Shown here piece after piece: positions 5,473 to 5,547 of a stretch of DNA of 5,547 nt (position 1 is the first letter of the stretch; each line of letters begins with the position of its first letter). The DNA is from Sulfurivirga sp964427185 (lineage in GTDB: Bacteria; Pseudomonadota; Gammaproteobacteria; Thiomicrospirales; Thiomicrospiraceae). A model generated the notes under the pieces. It searched no databases, was not told the origin of the DNA, and was given only the letters and a program-made list of their open reading frames with translations. The stretch is taken from assembly GCA_964427185.1 (NCBI GenBank), contig CAYRSN010000054.1:1-5547 (forward strand), in the 5' to 3' direction. A program made the position numbers and the translations under genes.

Positions 5473-5547
5473 ATGGAAGATCATTTTAACAACAAAGCTG
5501 CTGGTTGTTGTCAGGAAGCTATATCAGGGTTTTGTTATGTGCTTATA
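5473..5547 (+). CDS. Possible divergent partial reading frame, unrecognised
   Basis: An ATG at 5473 opens a plus-strand frame of 25 codons that is still open at the window edge. The peptide starts MEDHFNNKAAGCCQEAISGF and then continues FCYVLI-like at the edge; I do not recognise it. GAGG lies 8 nt before the ATG, which is the main support. Against it, only 26 nt separate this ATG from the hisB ATG, leaving no room for two divergent promoters, and 25 codons can stay open by chance. It may be the start of a divergent neighbour of hisB or may be nothing. Confidence 0.2.
   Translation, partial: MEDHFNNKAAGCCQEAISGFCYVLI
5483..5514 (-). promoter_or_regulatory. Weak candidate promoter for hisB and the operon
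   Basis: On the minus strand TAAAAT (5488-5483) matches five of six bases of a sigma-70 -10 box. CTGACA (5514-5509) resembles a -35 box, but the spacer is 20 nt, longer than the preferred 17. A transcript from here would start about 30 nt before the hisB ATG. No better pair was found within the 101 nt upstream of hisB that are visible; the true promoter may lie outside the window. Confidence 0.22.
5489..5511. repeat. Short inverted repeat upstream of hisB
   Basis: ACAACAA (5489-5495) and TTGTTGT (5505-5511) are perfect reverse complements separated by 9 nt. It lies about 43 nt before the hisB ATG, between the two parts of the candidate promoter. It is AT-rich and weak as an RNA hairpin. It could be a regulator binding site, but a 7-bp match in this length may arise by chance. 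Confidence 0.35.

Overview
The window is a compact block of nine genes, all read on the minus strand (right to left), with no clearly supported plus-strand gene. In transcription order it is hisB, hisH, hisA, hisF, hisE, a HIT-family (HinT-like) gene, tatA, tatB, tatC. The sequence suggests a proteobacterium of the beta or gamma class. The reasons are the E. coli-like TatA, TatB and TatC, the monofunctional hisB, the separate hisE, and the his - HIT - tatABC gene order known from those groups. Genus cannot be decided from this window, and base composition looks close to balanced by eye.

Layout. Bases 5447-5547 are the upstream region of hisB, with a short inverted repeat, a weak promoter-like sequence and a plus-strand reading frame that runs off the window edge. 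Bases 2360-5446 hold five histidine biosynthesis genes with no real gaps: hisB/hisH abut, hisH/hisA overlap by 4 nt, hisA/hisF by 1 nt and hisF/hisE by 4 nt. Bases 2005-2322 hold the HIT gene, 37 nt after hisE. Bases 65-1982 hold tatABC, starting 22 nt after the HIT gene. Bases 1-64 lie downstream of tatC and show no recognisable terminator or gene.

How the genes work together. HisE, HisA, HisH+HisF and HisB cover histidine pathway steps from PR-ATP hydrolysis to imidazole acetol phosphate; HisH and HisF form one enzyme. The next enzyme after HisE, HisI (PRA-cyclohydrolase), usually lies between hisF and hisE in this gene order but is absent here. TatA, TatB and TatC form the twin-arginine protein export machine. 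The tight spacing suggests one polycistronic transcript from upstream of hisB, so a metabolic module and an export module would share transcription.

No clearly novel system is seen. The points worth a second look are the missing hisI; a HIT motif that starts with Gln and ends almost at once; a perfect 8-bp inverted repeat that encodes the extra C-terminus of HisE; an unusually long, two-part cytoplasmic tail on TatC; a strong ribosome binding site on tatA but none visible on tatB or tatC; and an 11-bp-arm palindrome over the HisH active-site codons.
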